Shown here: positions 11,807 through 22,974 of the stretch, piece by piece
Layout of the letters: every line of letters starts with the position of its first letter
Position numbering within the stretch: the stretch's first letter is position 1
NCBI GenBank assembly: GCA_028023455.1
Contig: JAQFVV010013309.1
Coordinates: forward strand, 62,001-126,000
Direction: 5' to 3'
DNA from: Epiperipatus broadwayi
Taxonomy: Eukaryota; Onychophora; Udeonychophora; Euonychophora; Peripatidae
Length of the DNA stretch: 64,000 nucleotides
The notes under the pieces: model-generated
Database searches by the model: none
Seen by the model: only the letters and a program-made list of their open reading frames with translations
Told to the model about the DNA's origin: nothing
Position numbers and translations under genes: made by a program

Positions 11807-11965
11807 GAATAGGCACTAGATGGAAATTTTATCCACAAACATTCTTGCATCCATTGATTACTCTGGCTTGCACTGAGTAGTGTTACTGTATGAAGAGTTT
11901 AGCTTCTGTGTAAACAGCTTGTGTAAGCACAAAGAATGGCAATCATGTGATGTTTAGTGGTTTGT

Positions 11966-12589
11966 ATCAAGTCTTATAGTTATATGTAGGACTATGTCCA
12001 TAAGCTACTGAAATTGTTAACTATATTTAGAAATATTCAAATGTTATTCATACCATTTTAAATACATTTAAATGTATAAAGTGTAACATATTTTTTCTTT
12101 CCTTTTTCAGATCGTGTCAGCCTGATCAGTGACAGTATATCTGTAAGATTGAATTAGTGACCTTTATATTATTAAAAACCAAATTTAAGATGATGCCTTA
12201 TTAAACCAATTATTAACATTTTTATAAATGTAGTTTTTTCAAATATGTGTGGCTAGACTTTCTTAAATTGAGGAGATGGCACAGTTATTCCAGGATTTAT
12301 CTTCATTTCTTTCATTTATGAAATAATATATGCAGATGTTGATAAGGATTAATGGGCCTAGATTTTCATCTTGTAAAATTACTAACATAGAAAGTTTTGA
12401 AGTCAATTTGGCAATGTTTTAGATAAATTTTCCAATCAGTTACATAGTGCAAAAATACTTATAATATACAATACACTAAAAAAATCATCCTAAGTTACAT
12501 TTTTAACTATATTTTAGCTATATAACTGAAGAGAAAGCTTTTTTTATTTATTCAAAGTCATTTTCAAGGATCAAAATGAAAATTGGTTT
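11966..12589. other. AT-rich non-coding DNA
   Basis: No supported feature. Confidence 0.5.
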
Positions 12590-13245
12590 AAAAGTTATTA
12601 TCATCATTTTCAACCTTTACCTGTACTCTGCAGGATAATCTCTCCAAAGTTTAATAAGTTTTTCTGATCCTTAGAAACTCCTTCTCCACCTTACCTAAGC
12701 ATATTTTCTTATTTTATTCATGTTCCACACATGTAGTATCGTCTTAGGTCTTTTACAATCTCTTGAAATCCAGTTTAAAATTTCAACTGTCCATCTACTA
12801 TTATCACTTCTAGAAAAATGCCCTTCCTAGCTCCATTTCAGTCTCTTAATTCTTTCAATGATGTCAGTAACCCTTGTTTGCTCTATCACTCATACATTTC
12901 AGTTTGATCCAGTTTTATTACTTCTAACATAATATTATTTTCATATTTTGATGAATGATCTGAAGTCTCTGTACTGTTTTTTGTTAAATATTTAAGTCTC
13001 AGATCCATAAATAAGAGATGGTAAACACTCTTATTATAACAGTTCTTTTAATATTAAATTATTTTTAGCAAAAGGCTTCTTTGAAATTTAATTTATGATT
13101 TATTTCATTCATTATGTTTGTGTCTGTATTAATAATCTGACCATGTACTTATAATTGTTATTTTTTTAAATTCATCATTATCAATTTTTATTTTCTTCTT
13201 TTGAGGAAATCCATGAAATATTACTTTAATCTTTTTAAAATTTAT
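12590..13245 (-). pseudogene. RTE-type LINE 3' fragment, reverse strand
   Basis: Read on the minus strand, this matches the 3' third of the element at 49.4-49.95 kb in order. Blocks corresponding to the conserved thumb/C-terminal region (a YGYETW-like part near 13.1 kb, the QRSMERCMLG-like part near 12.9 kb, the LKW and DGRW-like part near 12.8 kb) are followed by the end of the frame and a GATGATAAT tail near 12.6 kb. Many indels and stops are present. It is 5'-truncated, as is usual for LINE insertions. Confidence 0.7.
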
Positions 13246-13259
13246 TTAGTACTAAATTG

Positions 13260-13700
13260 AAAAAACAAATGCAAACATAGAAAATAAATAAAGAAACATC
13301 TTTACACTCTCAAATGCAGATACTTTAGTTGGCCTATATAATCAAATTTTGGTATAAAAGGAAATATTAACACATATTATATAGAAAAAAATTCACAAAT
13401 GTTAATATATAGAAAGAAATTAATGGGTGTAAAGTGAATAAAAAAACAACTTCATTCTCTCAAACTAAAATGCTTAAGACTGTTACATATAAATAAATTT
13501 ATATACAAAAGATAAAATGGCTGCCTTATCTTTTGAAAGCCTTTATCTTGTTCTTTGGTTTGAGAGTATATTCAGTACTTAACAATACATCATTGAGCTA
13601 TTATAACAACATTGCAGTGCATGTGCTTGGAGTATAAATCCTACCTGTGCTGGTAAATAAAATTGAATATTATATTCACCAGTTAGAATATTGTACAGAA
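13260..13700. repeat. Dispersed repeat shared with 63.47-63.80 kb
   Basis: Shared blocks include CTCTCAAAC, AAGATAAAATGGCTGCC / AAGATAAGAGTGACCATC, CTTTGGTTTGAGAGTAT / GAGTTTGGGTTTGATAGTAT, CATTGCAGTGCATGTG / TATTACAGCATATGTG and GGAGTATAAATCC / AGAGTAGAAATCC. The two copies have the same strand and order. No coding frame, function unknown. The paired CTCTCAAA and TTTGAGAG blocks could form a large stem. Confidence 0.6.
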
Positions 13701-13734
13701 TCATACTCTCTATAAAATTAAGCTATGATGATGA

Positions 13735-14045
13735 TGTTTTCCTGAAGGTTCATGATAATGGTATGTTAGTTTTATTTATATATTGGATTATTTCCATCAT
13801 CTAATATTAAGTATCGAATATTATTTAAAAAAATGTAACTCTATTTAAATTTTCAAATTACATTCAACTGTTAATAATAGAACACATGTTAGTATATGCA
13901 TAATGTTTTGAAAAGTACTATTATCCTCTCTGCTTCAGAAGTTGCCATCTTGACCAGTAAAAGTACTAGCATGGGAATCAAACCTGGAATCTTATTTAAA
14001 ATATTCAATTTAAAGGTAACACTCTAACCAACTGAACCATCTTGA
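13735..14045 (-). mobile_element. tRNA-derived SINE (family E), reverse strand
   Basis: On the minus strand from 14045 down: an A-box-like GGTTCAGTTGGTTAGAG, an anticodon region rich in A/T, and a good B box GGTTTGATTCCC (complement near 13977-13988). These are followed by a GAAGCAGAGAGG segment and a tail ending near TGATGGAAATAATCCAAT. The same tail occurs as paired inverted arms at 45.04-45.55, 58.74-59.25 and 60.56-60.92 kb. Confidence 0.65.
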
Positions 14046-15405
14046 CAAAGGAAACAGTCACTAGAAATTTAATATACTTATCTATAAATTCTTCCTGATT
14101 GTTCCATTTTTTTAAAGAGCAAAGTTGATTAGTCATTTTCATAGAACACGTATAGTCACACTAGGTTGACGTATGAGTTAGAAGCTGCTTTAATTGAATT
14201 AATTTTACAGTTCATATTTTTTTATACCAAATTAACTTCTATATTGCTATTTACAAAAAAAAAATATTTTACTATATCTTTAAACTTATATTTTAGTTCT
14301 TTCAGAGATAGTTAAATATGTTTTTCATTTAATTTTTCCAAAATCTAATATTTCGTTTTTATAAAAACAATAAAGTGCATTAATTTAATAATCCAATTTA
14401 TGTAGGTATTATGGAATTCAGCTAATTTACATTTAATGGTGCATTATTTTTATCATTGATAAGTAAAAAATATGAGCTTTTAAATAAATAATGTTTTTAA
14501 TATTGATAATCATAATCTAAATTACATAAGAATTATAAGTCTCACTATTTGAAGGAGTGTAAGTTCAAAATATGTAGAAGAAAAAAATAAATTACAAAAA
14601 TGACATTTATTAATGTAAGAAATATGCCAAAATATTATAAAGGCTCAGAATAGCTGCTTTTAATAAGTTAAGAAACTGAAGGTAAAAAAATGGATCTTTT
14701 AATAGAAATATTATGAAAAGTAGAAGGCTTTAGCAAAAAACCAAAATATTAGGCATTTCAACTGTTAATTGCTATATAAAATTGCAAAAAATATGTAAAA
14801 ATTGTGAAAGTAAAAATAATTGATGAGTTAAATTCAATTGTGCATGTGTGAAAGTTAAAAGTACAATATAAAGATTTGCAAATGAGTTAATAACTTTAAG
14901 TGTAACTAACCATAAATCATTTGTAAATAAACATGAGTATTAAAACACCTATAAAGGGATTATTATGTCTTTCTCTAAAAACTTAAATAATAAGTATAAT
15001 TAGAAAGAAGTGAATAATTAATTTATTATTAATAATATGCAAGTAATTTTATTATTTAAGAAACTATACTACTCATAATACATTTTCTACACTGTATTAT
15101 TTAATTGTTCTATAATAGTTTTATTTCCCCAGCAGTATTCTTCAAATCTTTAAAAAACAATTTACTACATTATTTATTTATATAAATATATAATAATTTT
15201 ATTTTATACATATCTACATATATATTTACTAAATATTTTAAATATATATCATGTACACACATAAATTAATTGTGTAAGCATAAGAAATAGTGGCCATGTG
15301 ATGTTACAATGATTTAATATTAACTTTCACAAAAATATTATGTCTGCAAATATATAAATTAAATATAAACATTACTTATATTTACATACACACCTATACT
15401 GTAAT
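14046..15405. other. AT-rich non-coding DNA
   Basis: No gene is visible. A short stretch near 15272-15320 resembles the family B repeat end (TTGTGTAAGCATAAG, then GGCCATGTGATG), so a fragment of that repeat is likely here. Confidence 0.4.
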
Positions 15406-15560
15406 GTACTACTACTACTACCACTGCTGTTACTGCTACTACTACTACTACTACTACTACTGCTACTACCGTTATTCATACAACTATTACTATATTATTA
15501 CTACTATTATTACTATATTCCTACTATATTGCTACTACTATTTCTACTACTACTAATATT
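15406..15560. repeat. Imperfect (CTA)n microsatellite
   Basis: Runs of CTA/TTA triplets with interruptions such as CTG, CCA and CCG. No coding meaning is supported. Confidence 0.85.
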
Positions 15561-17100
15561 ATTAAATCATACATTACTTTAGCATAGGTTATTTTAATTT
15601 AGATAGTTTTGATTTTCTATTGTATCATTTTAAATTGAAAAATAATTTACAAAAAATTAAAAAAGTATGTTGAATACTTCTCAGTCTATTTTTTTTTAAA
15701 AGTTTAGCAGTCATTTATGTGCCAGTAAAAAGGATCTATTGTTTTTATTTTTGTTTTATTTTTGAAAAAATAAAAATAAAAATTACATTATAAAAAACTT
15801 ATCAAAAACTTAAGTTTAAAAACTGAATATAATATAAAATCTAAAATGTCAACTTTTCAAATGAAAAAAAGAATATTAAATAGAAAATAATATATAAAAG
15901 GGCAATCTTTCATTAGTAAAACTATAAAAAAAAGTGATTGGCAGAATGCTATTTTTTATATCAAGAATTTCTGTTAAAAAATTATTGCAATGAAATAAAA
16001 TCACAATATAAAAAGTAGTGAATAGTGAAAAAAATAGACTATAAATTCATTTATAACCTAATTAAAAATAATGCTGTATATATGTGGTATGATTTTGATT
16101 TCCTTTGAAAAGGTCCTTATTTTTTTTACTTTTCCATTTTTTCCTATAAGATAGTGATATCGATCTGAAATCTGAAGTTCTCCATACCTATAAAAATAAT
16201 TTATAGTGACTTTTCTAATTCATTATTTGGGAAATTTTTTTTTTTATTTTTTTTTTGTTCAAAAATTTGGGGGGGGGGGGTTATTTTTTAAAAAAATTAA
16301 GATTTTTTTTGTTGTTTTTTTTAAAAAATTAAGAATATTTTTTATAAAAAAAAAACTAATTAATTTTAAAAAATAAAAAAATTTTTGCAATTTTTACAAT
16401 ATCACTAAATATTATAACAATCTGCAGAGTGACTTCATTTCTAGACAGCTGTGTTTCCTGTGACTGTAATCTCTATGGTAACAATATTCAGAAAAAATAT
16501 TCTTTTATATTTAAAAATAAAATATTTCTGTAAAAAATAAATATGTAATAACATTTATTTTTGATTTTTAATAACTATGACACGATTACAATACAAAGAT
16601 AATCATAAACTTGTCAAAAAAATCAAGTTTTTGGATCATCATAATATTTTCTTGAACTAATCTCACAAGGTTTGATATATAATGGGTGCCCATCATTCTA
16701 GAGCTTGAGATGCTTTGATGGATTCCTATTCAATTTTCCTGCTATCTTTTGAATTTTTTTGTATTAAAAATATTAGAATATAAAGATATGTGAATTTTAA
16801 AGCCATAAAAAAAGTTTCGCAAAATTTTCACTGGGGAAAGAAAAATGCAAATTTAATTTCTACAAATCACAAATGAAGCTTGACCATCTGAATAAAAAAA
16901 TAGTTAATCAATTCAATCTTATAACCAACTTCAAGCAATTTCTTGGCAATTTATCTCAATATTTTTTAATTTATCACTTTGGTAATGACATACTTTTTCA
17001 TTATGAAACAAAAAAGATTTAAAACTTTCTATCTTATGCATAAATAGTACTTTTGATTTACAATTTATATATCACCTTTTTTTCAATGGTTTGATTATTA
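15561..17100. other. Low-complexity AT-rich DNA with a G12 run
   Basis: Mostly A/T homopolymers from 16215 to 16390, interrupted by a run of 12 G's at 16269-16280. It leads into the PLE remnant that starts near 17.04 kb. Confidence 0.5.
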
Positions 17101-17109
17101 ATTTATAAC

Positions 17110-17592
17110 TTAACATACTATTATCTCTTGTAAAAATAAATCCAAACATTTAATATTTTTGTCCTGTTTTTTTTTAATAATCCATTTCAATCCATTCAAA
17201 TTATTTAATTCCTCTACAAGAAAATTTATAATATTAGTATGTCCACAAGCAAAAACATCATCCACATACCTTTTGTAAATTTTAATATCTTTAAAAGTAC
17301 ACATATCTAAAATTTTATTATCATATGTAGACAAAACAAAATTGCAAGCTTGTGCAACAACAGGAAGACCCATAGGCCAACCTTTAGACATTTTATAAAA
17401 TCTACTTTCAAAAAGAGCAATAATGTTATCATCAAAAATTTTTAAAGAATCAATAATAAATTTTATAACATATTTACAAACATCTTTACTTTTTAATAAT
17501 TTTTTGATTATTTTTTTTGGAACCATTCTATCAATAGAACCATACATTTTTGTGACATCTAATGAAGCAATAACAGCACTCTCATTAATCAT
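17110..17592 (-). pseudogene. Penelope-like element reverse transcriptase fragment
   Basis: The 160-residue frame carries PLE RT motifs in order: ASLDVTKMYGSID (the D of palm motif A), GWPMGLPVVAQ (family form GLPMGSPLSP), and YKRYVDDVFA (catalytic YVDD), followed by FLVEELNNLNGLKW. The next part, KKKQDKNIKCLDLFLQE, is the usual [ED]--GKLPFLD-L-like stretch. It lacks the N-terminal RT part and is not followed by GIY-YIG on this strand, which lies inverted at 17905-18240. The start is a truncation rather than a true start. The enzyme would be a DNA-dependent-primed RT related to telomerase. This copy cannot be functional alone. Confidence 0.85.
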
Positions 17593-17904
17593 TATATTTT
17601 AATTTTATCTACAAATTCAAAAGACAAAACAATAGTAATAAAAAATTATGTGATCAATAAAAAATATTGAGATATTTGCCAAAGAACTGCTTAAAGTTGG
17701 TTATAAGATGGAAACAGATTAATACTACTTTATGTCAATTTAAAAACAATTATTATGATTTAAAAGAATTAAAGATTGATAATCAAAAATGGATATCTAT
17801 TCATATATTTGGAATGCACAAATGAAATTTTTTAATGATATATATAAGGATGCGTTTATTGTTTCATTTTTGGTTACAAATAACATTAATAAGTTAATAA
17901 ATAA

Positions 17905-18240
17905 TTGTAAAAGTATCATTCTTGTCAAGCAGCAAAAGTAATGTTGTGTATCAACTTTTTCATGTATGTATGTTATCATATATAGGTAAATCAAGGTGTA
18001 TCATAGAGAAAAGATTAAAGGAAGATAAATTGCTATACAAGCATATAAAAAATAAAAATAATATTGATTTAATGATTGCTTCAGTTTTTTTGGATCATAG
18101 AAGGTCATCTAAATATAAATTTAAGTTTGATCTTGAAAGTATTAAAATGCTTCATAAAGAGAAAAATAAATAGGCAATTTTAATAAATAAAAAAAGAATG
18201 AATATAATCAATAGACAAACTGCTAACATTAAAATTCAGG
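17905..18240 (+). pseudogene. PLE GIY-YIG endonuclease fragment
   Basis: The frame reads SSKSNVVYQLFHV...LSYIGKSRCIIEKRLKE, a GIY-YIG-type start (YQ...YIGKS, with R in the following helix). Then comes VFLDHRRSSKYKFKFDL and, past one stop, an INRQTANIKIQDSWDL-like tail typical of PLE C-termini. In an intact PLE this domain follows the RT on the same strand. Here it points away from the RT at 17110-17592, so the two halves are a divergent pair separated by about 310 bp. It continues to a 3' UTR (18241-18360) that is also found at 59.46-59.64 kb. Confidence 0.8.
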
Positions 18241-18360
18241 ATTCATGGGATTTGAGTTGATGGTCTTTGCTTCCATTATGTTTTTGAATTTAAAGCCAGC
18301 TGAGAAGGGTTAAGTAATTAACAGAAAGTACTTCTGTGGATTGAAAGACTGCAAATAATA
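18241..18360 (+). mobile_element. PLE 3' untranslated tail
   Basis: After the C-terminal frame, the blocks GATGGTCTTTGCTTCC, TTTTTGAATTTAAAGCCAG, AATTAACAGAAAGTACTTC and GATTGAAAGACTG match, in order, the plus arm at 59494-59600, supporting a shared element family. Confidence 0.65.
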
Positions 18361-18599
18361 ATTAATTACCATTATATTTATTATTTTTATTATTACAATA
18401 GTTTTTAATTAATGAAAATTTTATTTGTAATACACTTAAATATATAAACATTAATTAATTGCCAAATTTTTATTTACCATTGTCAAACTTCCTCCACTCA
18501 CAACTTTGACACCATCCATTTCAGATAAATACAATAATGATTATTACTAATTTTTGAAACTAGAGATTATCTCTAGCACAGATATAAACTTTAAACCTC
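18361..18599. other. AT-rich spacer
   Basis: No supported feature. Confidence 0.4.
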
Positions 18600-18629
18600 A
18601 ATTAAAGATTAATGTAGCTGATATATGAG

Positions 18630-18700
18630 AGATAGTGACCTGGGCCAACTGATGAGGGCTGGTTCAGTATGAAATACATCTTGGGGGTCATTTGTCTTTC
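18630..18700 (+). ncRNA. Hammerhead-like motif, family D copy 2
   Basis: CTGATGA intact at 18649-18655, stem II GGGCT...CAGTAT partly decayed from GTGCT/AGCAC, then GAAATACATC and TTGG. Stem I TTGG pairs with CCAA just upstream of the core. The 5' catalytic core is intact but stem III has lost bases relative to the ATAC/GTAT form seen elsewhere. Confidence 0.5.
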
Positions 18701-18899
18701 ATTATATCTTTATTTAAGCGAATTTAAAAAGAATGGGGAAGTATGGAGGTGTTTAATATATCTATAAAACATTAATTAACTATGACTAATTTTATTCTAG
18801 ACTTATTATTTGATTTTGAAAGTATTTTCATTATGAAATATTACCAAAATCATCCTTTCCTTTATTTTTATTGTAATATCATATATAAATCCGATTTAT

Positions 18900-19060
18900 A
18901 CGAACAACTTTGAACACTTTTTAGCAAAATATTGTACATATATACATACATTTACATTTTGACTAGCTCTGAAGAAGACTTAAGGATTATCAAAATATAG
19001 GTATATGTATATATGTACAATAAAAGGATTTGGCTAAAAAGTGTTCAGAGTGGTTTAAAT
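18900..19060. repeat. Foldback with CTGAAGAAG centre
   Basis: Arms GAACACTTTTTAGC (18912-18925) and GCTAAAAAGTGTTC (near 19034-19047) are inverted, with a second paired block around GTACATATATACATAC. The centre contains AGCTCTGAAGAAGACTT, then ATCAAAATA, which resembles a decayed CUGA-GA...GAAA hammerhead core. Confidence 0.5.
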
Positions 19061-19369
19061 AAATTGGATTTATTTTCATTATGTATAATGATTCTTTATG
19101 TTTTTTCTGTTTCATTTTTAATAAAAATATTTCATTTTCATTAAATATCTGTTCTGTATATTTTTGTATATACATATTAATAAATTTTTAAAAATTATTT
19201 TGATGTTATTTACATTTTATTGTAAATGAATTCATTCCTTCTTTATATATAACCTATTAATAATTTTATTAGTCATTCATGAAGACAGAGATTATCCACT
19301 CCATGAATAATATTTCTGTGATATAATTTTCATTATATCACTCTCACACAAGGTGGGGCCAAGTTTATA

Positions 19370-19510
19370 TCCATTAATAACAACTTGTGGAGATGTAATT
19401 TTAAACACATGATGAAAGACATGAGAAAAAGATGGATGATTCCCAAAGGGCATATTTTATGTTGAACTGACACTCATCAGGTCATCCAGATCATAATTTC
19501 TTACACATAT
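19370..19510 (-). ncRNA. Hammerhead-like motif, family D copy 3
   Basis: On the minus strand CTGATGA (complement of 19474-19480) is intact, preceded by GATCTGGATGA and followed by GTGTCAGTTCAACAT in the stem II position. The 3' core has decayed from GAAA to AAAA. The downstream order CATCTTTTTCTCATGTCT matches other family D copies. Confidence 0.45.
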
Positions 19511-20640
19511 CTTTATCATTGTTTAGTATATATAGATGGTCAATTACTACACTTTAATATCATACATCTTTTTAACATGTCTTTGATTATATGTTTATGA
19601 TTACTCGGCTACAAGTTGCTAAAAATTGATATAAACAATCCATATCTTATGAGAAAGTGGCGTAATGAAAATTACTTTAGAGAAATAATATTCTATTTCT
19701 TTGTTCACATTTATTACATTTTATTTCATAAATACCATTTAAGACTTATTTATTTCTTTTTTTTTTAAATTTTCATTTTTTATTAAATACTTGTATGTTT
19801 AACTTGTTTTTACTACTTTTGTCATTTTGGAAATAATTTTATTTGGATTAATGTTTTTATATAATTTATTTATATATTTATGTATTTAAAATTTTTATTT
19901 GTAAAATTTTTTAATATTTGAATAATAATTAACTTGTCTATATAATTCTGTGTTTTAATTATTTATTTTATGTCTATATTTGAATATAATTTTTCAATTT
20001 TATTTATATTACTGCATATGTGTATATATTTTTTCCCATTACTCTTTTTTTCAATTAAAATGTTCAAATAATTAATTTTGCTATCTATTTCTTAATCTAT
20101 AGTAATTTTTACTTTTTAATCAAATTTATTTGTCATTTTATTTCTCATTTGAATTAAAAATTAATAAAAATAGTCATTTACATATCTTTCATAAAAATGG
20201 ATTTAAATTTGTGTTATATAATGTTTTTTTTTCTTTTTTTCAAAATCATTCATATAAATTAAACACAAAAATAGTTAACAAAAGGAAGTAACATAATAAA
20301 TATATTGAATAATAAATATTTAAATAAAAATAGTAGCAACAAAGAATATGCAAATGACATTTATGAAATAAAATATAATAAATGTAAATTAAAATATATA
20401 ATAAATACATACTATAGAAAATTAAAAATTTCAATTATATTAAGATTTAAGCAATATAAAAAGGTGGAAAAATCCAGTTAATATTCAGCTAAATGCAAGA
20501 TATTTATTTACTAAAAATGATATTAAAATGAAATGCTTTACTAAAAATAAAATAAATTTAAATATACAAAAATAAAATAAGGATTCTGGAACAAAATTAA
20601 TTATGGTTAGTTAATATATACATTAAAAAATGTCTGTGTC
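19511..20640. other. AT-rich non-coding DNA
   Basis: Extremely A/T-rich, no gene or RNA seen. A short reverse-strand frame near 20.3 kb is low complexity. Confidence 0.5.
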
Positions 20641-20649
20641 TACAGAACT

Positions 20650-20675
20650 GTATATATATATATATATATATATAT
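20650..20675. repeat. (TA)n tract
   Basis: Thirteen TA units. Confidence 0.9.
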
Positions 20676-20689
20676 AAATACTATATCTT

Positions 20690-20778
20690 GTATTGTAGAG
20701 TGAAGTATTCATTTATTATTTAACACTCGCAAAAGACGCATGCACAATTAGCTTGAAAGGCTGATCTTTGAATGTAAT
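20690..20778 (+). repeat. Half copy of the 126-bp MITE-like repeat
   Basis: GAAGTATTCATTTATTA, then AAGACGCATGCAC, then TTAGCTTGAAAGGCTG and ATCTTTGAAT match the right part of the terminal-inverted-repeat element at 51057-51182. The left terminal repeat is missing here, so this is a truncated copy. Confidence 0.65.
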
Positions 20779-20822
20779 ACAATTGTACACATAGCATCAT
20801 ATAAAAATAAATGCTTATTTAC

Positions 20823-20897
<75 letters not shown>
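20823..20897. repeat. (TTA)n microsatellite
   Basis: About 25 uninterrupted TTA triplets. Confidence 0.95.
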
Positions 20898-20900
<3 letters not shown>

Positions 20901-21300
20901 AATGTTAAAACTATAATGAAATAGTTAAATGGATAGATATAGATTAAATTATTAAAAAAATTTAAAAATAATAAAAATGAGGAAAAATATATATCAAATA
21001 TATAAAACTGTGAATATAAAAGAAATCAATTAAAAATAAAAATAAGATAAAAAAGTAATATTAATTAAAAATATAATAATATATAGTTATGCACATCATT
21101 AAAAATAATATTATTATTTAAAAACCCATAAAATAGAATATTGCTTATAATGTTTTTTATATATAAGTATGTATTGTATAGATAAACATTACTTGTGTGG
21201 TTATATAAGTTTAAATTTGTAGTTCTGATGATGACTTCTGGGCAATTGAAACTGTAATCAAGAAAGAATAAATTGTATTTTATTTTAAAATGTATTTAAA
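20898..21300. other. AT-rich spacer with PLE-tail-like end
   Basis: At 21224-21260 the sequence reads GTTCTGATGATGACTTC and CAATTGAAACTG, a CUGAUGA...GAAAC arrangement like the end of the PLE remnant at 24.22 kb. Stem II is not convincing, so I call it only a likely retroelement end. Confidence 0.35.
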
Positions 21301-21304
21301 TAAT

Positions 21305-22165
21305 ATTTATTTTATAAAGCGCAGACAGTATTGAAATTAAACTGAGAGACTGCAAACTTCTCAAGTGCTTATGACTATCAACAGCCAATCAGATTGTAAA
21401 CACTGAGACAGAGAATTTAACAAAAAAAGAGTGGTTCCACACTCTTCTTTACTTGACTTTCTATATATCCAAGCCAGTCTAAAGTACTTAGATCTGAAAG
21501 CATGAATCTTAAATATCTTCACACTTAACTTACTGAGTTCAAATTACAAACATACAGTGTGAAATAATTTGATTTACTATGCAGTAGTTTTTCGATGTTA
21601 TAACTTGCAGCAACATATGTAAATAATATTTATTTTATAAAGTGCAGTTGAGTGTGAAGATATTTAAGATTCATGCTTTCAGATCTAAGTACTTTAGACT
21701 GGCTTGGATATATAGAAAGACAAGTAAAGAAGAGTGTGGAACCACCCTTTTGCTGTTAAATTCTCTGTCTCAGTGTTTATGATCTGATTCGCTGTTGATA
21801 GTCATAAGTGCTTGAGAAGTTTGCAGTCTCTCAGTTTAATTTCAATACTATCTGCGCTTTATAAAATAAATATTATTTACACACGTTGCTGCAAGTTATA
21901 ACATCGAAAAACTACAGCGTAGTAAATTGAAAGATTTCACACTATATGTTTGTAATTTGAACTCAGTAAGTCGAGTGTGAAGATATTTAAGATTCACACT
22001 TTCAGATCTAAGTACTTTAGACTGGCTTGGATATATAGAAAGACAAGTAAAGAAGAGGGTGGAACCACCCTTTTCTTGTTAAATTCTCTGTCTCAGTGTT
22101 TACAATCTGATTGGCTGTTGATAGTCATAAGCGCTTGAGAAGTTTGAAGTCTCTCAGTTTAATTA
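21305..22165. repeat. Diverged inverted relatives of the 365-bp satellite
   Basis: One unit in plus orientation (about 21310-21640) is followed by about one and a half units in reverse (about 21645-22165). Blocks recurring in satellite order are GCCAATCAGATTG (satellite GCCAATCAGATGG), a GAGAATTTAAC region, AAGCCAGTCTAAAG (AAGCCAGACTCAAG), AAATATCTTCACACTTAA (AAATACCTTCACATTTAA), TTTGATTTACTATGCAG and ATGTAAATAA. The two reverse copies differ from each other by a few bases only. The larger array therefore belongs to an older family with a habit of inverted arrangement. Confidence 0.75.
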
Positions 22166-22284
22166 AAATGTATTGTAATGTGTTCAATTAAGGAATATAT
22201 GGTATTTTATAGATAAGAGAACAAATACACATCATTTCATCAATAAAAAAATTAAGAGGTCGAAATAGACTGAGCTATATTTAT

Positions 22285-22460
22285 TTGGTTCTAAAGAGAT
22301 AACAAAGATGGACAGTTGAAATCTTAAATTGGATCTCAAGAGATGATAAAAAATCTTAAAAAAAATCAAGTGTGAGATGAATAAGAAATGTTTTTGGGTG
22401 GTATGAAAAAGAGAAGTTATGAATTAAAGAAAGTGGTGATGATGATTAGTTAAGAGAATT
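22285..22460 (+). pseudogene. RTE-type LINE 3' end fragment
   Basis: The frame RWTVEILNWISRDD matches RWTIEILNWIPRDC of the 47-kb element. It is followed by SSVR*IRNVFGWYEKEKL*-like decay and a GTGATGATGATTA tail like that element's end. Strongly 5'-truncated copy of the same LINE family. Confidence 0.75.
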
Positions 22461-22974
22461 ATTGAAGTGATACATGATTATTTTTTAATTTAACTTAAAA
22501 TAACTTTCATTGATTTAAACATGTCAATAAATTATGTTCAAGTACCAAAAACTCTCTGTTAGCTATATCAGAAACTATTTATGTCCTTCTCTTGATATAA
22601 TCAATAAACATGGGGAAACTTGCTTATACTGAATGTTTTTTTATTTATGTAAATAGTGGGATGTGAACTTAGTATTTTTCAGACTTTATTGGTTTTCCAC
22701 TCCATCTCAAGTGATCAATACACATGATGATATGCATGAAAAAGTAGATGATCCCCAAATGTGGATATTTCATGCAGAAACACTGAGAAAGTGAACTAAT
22801 AAAAATTGCTAATTTTTTGATGATTTACTTTATTATCAAATTTATTACACAGAAATTCTAATTTATCATGAAATTTTATTATGAAATATAAGTAATATTG
22901 TTTTTTTTTTATAATATAATTTTCACTTATTTAGTTAGTAATATTTATTTTTTTGTATTAGTTCAAGAATATAT
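22461..22974. other. AT-rich DNA with a family D fragment
   Basis: At 22700-22800, minus strand, a partial family D copy is readable: GCATGAAATATCC, then GGGGATCATCTACTTTTTC and CATGTGTATTGATC. The 5' ribozyme half (CUGAUGA) is missing. Otherwise nothing is seen. Confidence 0.4.

Larger units (their letters stand above)
10666..11965 (+). repeat. 452-bp HHR tandem repeat (family B), three units
   Basis: Unit starts are marked by ACCAAAAAGTATGG at about 10671, 11123 and 11576, giving periods of 452 and 453. Units 1 and 2 are nearly identical; I noticed AATTTGGCAG versus AATATGGCAG and GATTTTAGCC versus GAGTTTAGCC. Unit 3 is clearly more diverged and stops near 11965. Each unit has one ribozyme-like core. 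A single additional copy is at 54480-54735. No coding frame. The layout, a short non-coding tandem unit with one HHR per unit, matches metazoan retrozyme-like repeats. Confidence 0.9.

Noticed and set aside
21224-21260. CTGATGA...GAAAC as a full hammerhead
   Set aside because: The intervening bases do not form a convincing stem II and no stem I pairing was found; kept only as a PLE-tail-like motif.
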